Positions 5,391 to 7,184 of a stretch of 7,184 nt of DNA are shown in pieces. The position numbers and the translations under genes were made by a program. Source of the stretch: Bacillota bacterium (GTDB lineage Bacteria; Bacillota; Sulfobacillia; JAJZYS01; JAJYTV01); contig JAJYNV010000118.1 of assembly GCA_021786135.1 (NCBI GenBank), forward strand, positions 1-7,184, in the 5' to 3' direction. Below the pieces are notes generated by a model, which saw only the letters and a program-made list of their open reading frames with translations, made no database searches and was not told the DNA's origin. Position 1 is the first letter of the stretch, and every line of letters starts with the position of its first letter.

Positions 5391-5746
5391 GAATGCCGCC
5401 AGGCCAGCACGGCCTCGCGCAGGACGGGCACATGACTCGGCTCGAGTTCGCGTCGCGCCGTGAGAAGCGCAATGCGGCCGTCGCCTGCGAAGGCGGCGAG
5501 TTCCGCAAGGGCTGCCTGGCCCTTCAGGGACCTGAGTTCCTCGAGGTAGAGGCGGCGGAACTCCTCGCGCGCCTCGGGATGCGCGTGGTACCAGACCCTG
5601 AGGTCCGACGACGGCGCGGCCTCCTTGAGCCACACATCCCAGGGCGCTCCATCCTTGCGCACGCCACGCGGCCAGAGCCGATCGACCAGCACGCGCCGGG
5701 TGCCGTCCGGCGTCGCGTCATAGATGCGGCCCATCAGGATCTCCAA
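5387..5746 (-). CDS. DUF488 family protein, YeaO-like
   Basis: This is a 119-residue cytoplasmic protein of the DUF488 family (YeaO-like), whose biochemical role is not established. Matching features are RVLVDRLWPRGV at 18-29, PWDVWLKEAAPS (35-46), a helical segment with EEFRRLYLEEL, and IALLTARRELEPSHVPVL near 92-109, which corresponds to the family's LLYAAKD...NHA..VL block. Length is normal. The start is TTG 5746, 6 nt after GGAGGT (5758-5753); ATG 5734 is four codons later, 18 nt from the SD, and would cut the first strand. The gene follows rel with a 64-bp gap and no terminator in between, so cotranscription with rel is likely. Its 3' end overlaps the convergent radical SAM gene by 4 bp. 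Confidence 0.88.
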   Translation of the reverse strand: MEILMGRIYDATPDGTRRVLVDRLWPRGVRKDGAPWDVWLKEAAPSSDLRVWYHAHPEAREEFRRLYLEELRSLKGQAALAELAAFAGDGRIALLTARRELEPSHVPVLREAVLAWRHS

Positions 5747-5752
5747 ACCGCT

Positions 5753-5758
5753 ACCTCC
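5753..5758 (-). promoter_or_regulatory. Shine-Dalgarno site of DUF488, deciding a TTG start
   Basis: GGAGGT on the - strand, within GAGGAGGT, lies 6 nt before TTG 5746. The next ATG (5734) is 18 nt away, too far for normal use. Confidence 0.7.
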
Positions 5759-5810
5759 TCTCCTCCCGCCGGCACCGGGATTCGGGCGACCTGGACCGGC
5801 CAGCCGGATC

Positions 5811-7184
5811 TCAAGCCCGTTTGGCCGAAACGACGCGTTCGACCGAGTACACGTCGGGCAGATGACGGAGCCGCTCGATGATGCCGCGAAGTTCGCCCAG
5901 ATGGTGGATCTCCATGACCACCTGGACCAGGGCCGTGCGGTTGCGATAGCCCCGCGCGCGCGCGGAGAGGATGTTGAGACGCGTCTCCGCGACCGCCTGT
6001 GCCACGTCCGCCAAGAGACCCGCGCGGTCCAGCGCGTGCACCTCGATCTCCACGGGATAGTTCTGCTGCAGCCCCTGGTCCCATGTCACCTCGACGATGC
6101 GGTCCTGCTCCGAGAGGAGCGCCTTGGCGTTGGGACATTCCGCGCGGTGCACCGTCACGCCCTTGCCGCGGGTGACGTAGCCGATGATGGGATCGCCGGG
6201 AACCGGGGTGCAGCAGCGCGAAAAGCGGACAAGAAGGTTGTCCGCACCGCGGACGCGCACCCCGTTCGTGGGCTTGCCGTAGTCGGCAAAGGCCTGCCGG
6301 TCCTCCTCGGGGATGTTCACCGGGGGCTCGGGCAGCCTGTCCTTGAGCCGCGTCACCACCTGCGGTGCCGAGAGACCGCCGTACCCGACCGCGGCGAAGA
6401 GGTCGTCGATCCCGCCGTAGTGCAAGCGCCTCGCCATATCGTCGAGCCATTCCGGCCTCAGCAGTTCGCCGGGATCCAGGTTGACCCGCCGCGCCTCGCG
6501 CTCGACCATGTCGCGCCCGAGTTTGGCATTCTCCTCGCGGTTTTTGGCCTTGAACCAGGAGCGGATGCGCGAGCGGGCGGAGGACGTCTGCACGAACTGC
6601 AGCCAGTCGAGCGACGGCCCCTGGCTCGACTTCGACGTCAGGATCTCGACGATGTCGCCGTTCTCCAGCTTGTGGTCGAGCGGCATGATGCGGCTGTTGA
6701 TGCGTGCCCCGACGCAGTGGTGACCGACATCGGTGTGGATGCGGTAGGCGAAGTCGACGGGCGTGGCGCCGGCCGGCAGGTTGTGGACCTGGCCCTTCGG
6801 CGTGAATACGAACACCTCGTCAGCGAAGAGGTCGATCTTCAGCGTCTCGAGGAACTCGCGCGCGTCGCGCAGGTCGCCCTGCCACTCGAGCAGCTGGCGC
6901 AGCCAACCGAGCTTCTGATCGAAGGTCGGGTCGGAGCGGCCCTCCTTGTAAACCCAATGCGCCGCGATGCCGAACTCCGCGGTGCGGTGCATCTCCTGCG
7001 TGCGGATCTGCACCTCGACGGGCAGCCCGCCAGGCCCGACCACCGTCGTGTGCAGGCTCTGGTAGAGGTTCGGCTTGGGCATGGCGATGTAGTCCTTGAA
7101 GCGGCCCGGGATCGGCGTGTACATGGTGTGGACGATGCCGAGCACGCCGTAGCAGTCCTTCACGGACTCGACGATGACCCTCAG
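5811..7184 (-). CDS. relA: Bifunctional (p)ppGpp synthetase/hydrolase Rel, 3' part (5' end beyond the window)
   Basis: Rel makes and degrades the stringent-response alarmone (p)ppGpp and senses starved ribosomes. The reading frame is open through the right edge (first visible codons L-R-V-I-V-E-S), so 457 C-terminal residues are present and the hydrolase domain and the start of the synthetase domain lie outside. Counting from GTG 7163, the synthetase part has GRFKDYIAMPKPN (20-32), YQSLHTT with the likely nucleotide-stacking Tyr34, and EVQIRT with catalytic Glu50. A TGS domain follows (about 112-174), then a helical region. The conserved Cys-rich domain comes next (CC at 317-318, His339, Cys343), and a C-terminal ACT domain ends the protein (about 371-446). 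No domain looks damaged. In many Bacillota dtd follows directly; here DUF488 does. The bifunctional nature is inferred from the family because the hydrolase domain is not visible. Confidence 0.95.
   Translation of the reverse strand: MRVIVESVKDCYGVLGIVHTMYTPIPGRFKDYIAMPKPNLYQSLHTTVVGPGGLPVEVQIRTQEMHRTAEFGIAAHWVYKEGRSDPTFDQKLGWLRQLLEWQGDLRDAREFLETLKIDLFADEVFVFTPKGQVHNLPAGATPVDFAYRIHTDVGHHCVGARINSRIMPLDHKLENGDIVEILTSKSSQGPSLDWLQFVQTSSARSRIRSWFKAKNREENAKLGRDMVEREARRVNLDPGELLRPEWLDDMARRLHYGGIDDLFAAVGYGGLSAPQVVTRLKDRLPEPPVNIPEEDRQAFADYGKPTNGVRVRGADNLLVRFSRCCTPVPGDPIIGYVTRGKGVTVHRAECPNAKALLSEQDRIVEVTWDQGLQQNYPVEIEVHALDRAGLLADVAQAVAETRLNILSARARGYRNRTALVQVVMEIHHLGELRGIIERLRHLPDVYSVERVVSAKRA

Noticed and set aside
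4630..5463. Long rightward frame overlapping the radical SAM gene
   Set aside because: It is very rich in Ser, Arg and Ala, has no domain signal and lies in a shifted frame of a gene with intact cluster motifs.
5747..5810. Possible terminator between rel and DUF488
   Set aside because: A CCGG-CTGG-CCGG stem can be drawn just after the rel stop, but it is short and no T-tract follows, so cotranscription seems more likely.
5734..6450. Leftward frame overlapping rel and DUF488
   Set aside because: It is a shifted reading of rel, Gly/Arg-rich and without domains.

Overview
The window is GC-rich (G/C dominates third codon positions) and densely packed. It holds eight recognisable protein genes and one unassigned reading frame at the left edge. 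The organism is probably a high-GC member of the Bacillota. This rests on a HemQ-type coproheme decarboxylase, the relA - dtd - metallo-beta-lactamase-fold gene order typical of that phylum, strong Shine-Dalgarno (SD) sites and frequent TTG starts. The genus cannot be fixed from the sequence; HemQ also occurs in Actinobacteria.

Left part (1-2060). An unassigned open frame reaches the left edge (3-134, + strand). It converges on hemQ (142-921, - strand), which makes the last enzyme of coproporphyrin-dependent heme synthesis. A short divergent region (922-1046) separates hemQ from an NAD(P)-dependent epimerase/dehydratase-like SDR protein (1047-2060, + strand).

Middle (2064-4068, all - strand). 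A small metallo-beta-lactamase-fold hydrolase and D-aminoacyl-tRNA deacylase (dtd) form a tight pair in the transcription order dtd then hydrolase. About 100 bp upstream of dtd lies a lipoprotein with three Asp-box (BNR/Ycf48-like) repeats.

Right part (4069-7184). A 197-bp divergent promoter region carries a CRP/FNR-like dyad. It leads rightward into a radical SAM/SPASM protein related to the AhbD/NirJ/BA_1875 group. That gene collides with a leftward DUF488 (YeaO-like) gene; both stop codons lie in one CTAG. DUF488 follows the 3' part of a bifunctional (p)ppGpp synthetase/hydrolase gene (relA/rel), which runs off the right edge.

Working together: rel, dtd and the hydrolase are a widespread translation-stress and quality-control neighbourhood. 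Here it is split by DUF488, the oppositely oriented radical SAM gene and the lipoprotein gene. Four leftward genes (DUF488, lipoprotein, dtd, hydrolase) appear to start at TTG, each placed 6-9 nt after a purine-rich SD. I see no RNA gene, CRISPR array, insertion sequence or clear intrinsic terminator. I did not find a convincing new multi-gene system. The points most worth checking are the split rel-dtd locus, the operator-like dyad, the radical SAM protein of unknown substrate, and the Ser-to-Pro change in the dtd active-site motif.
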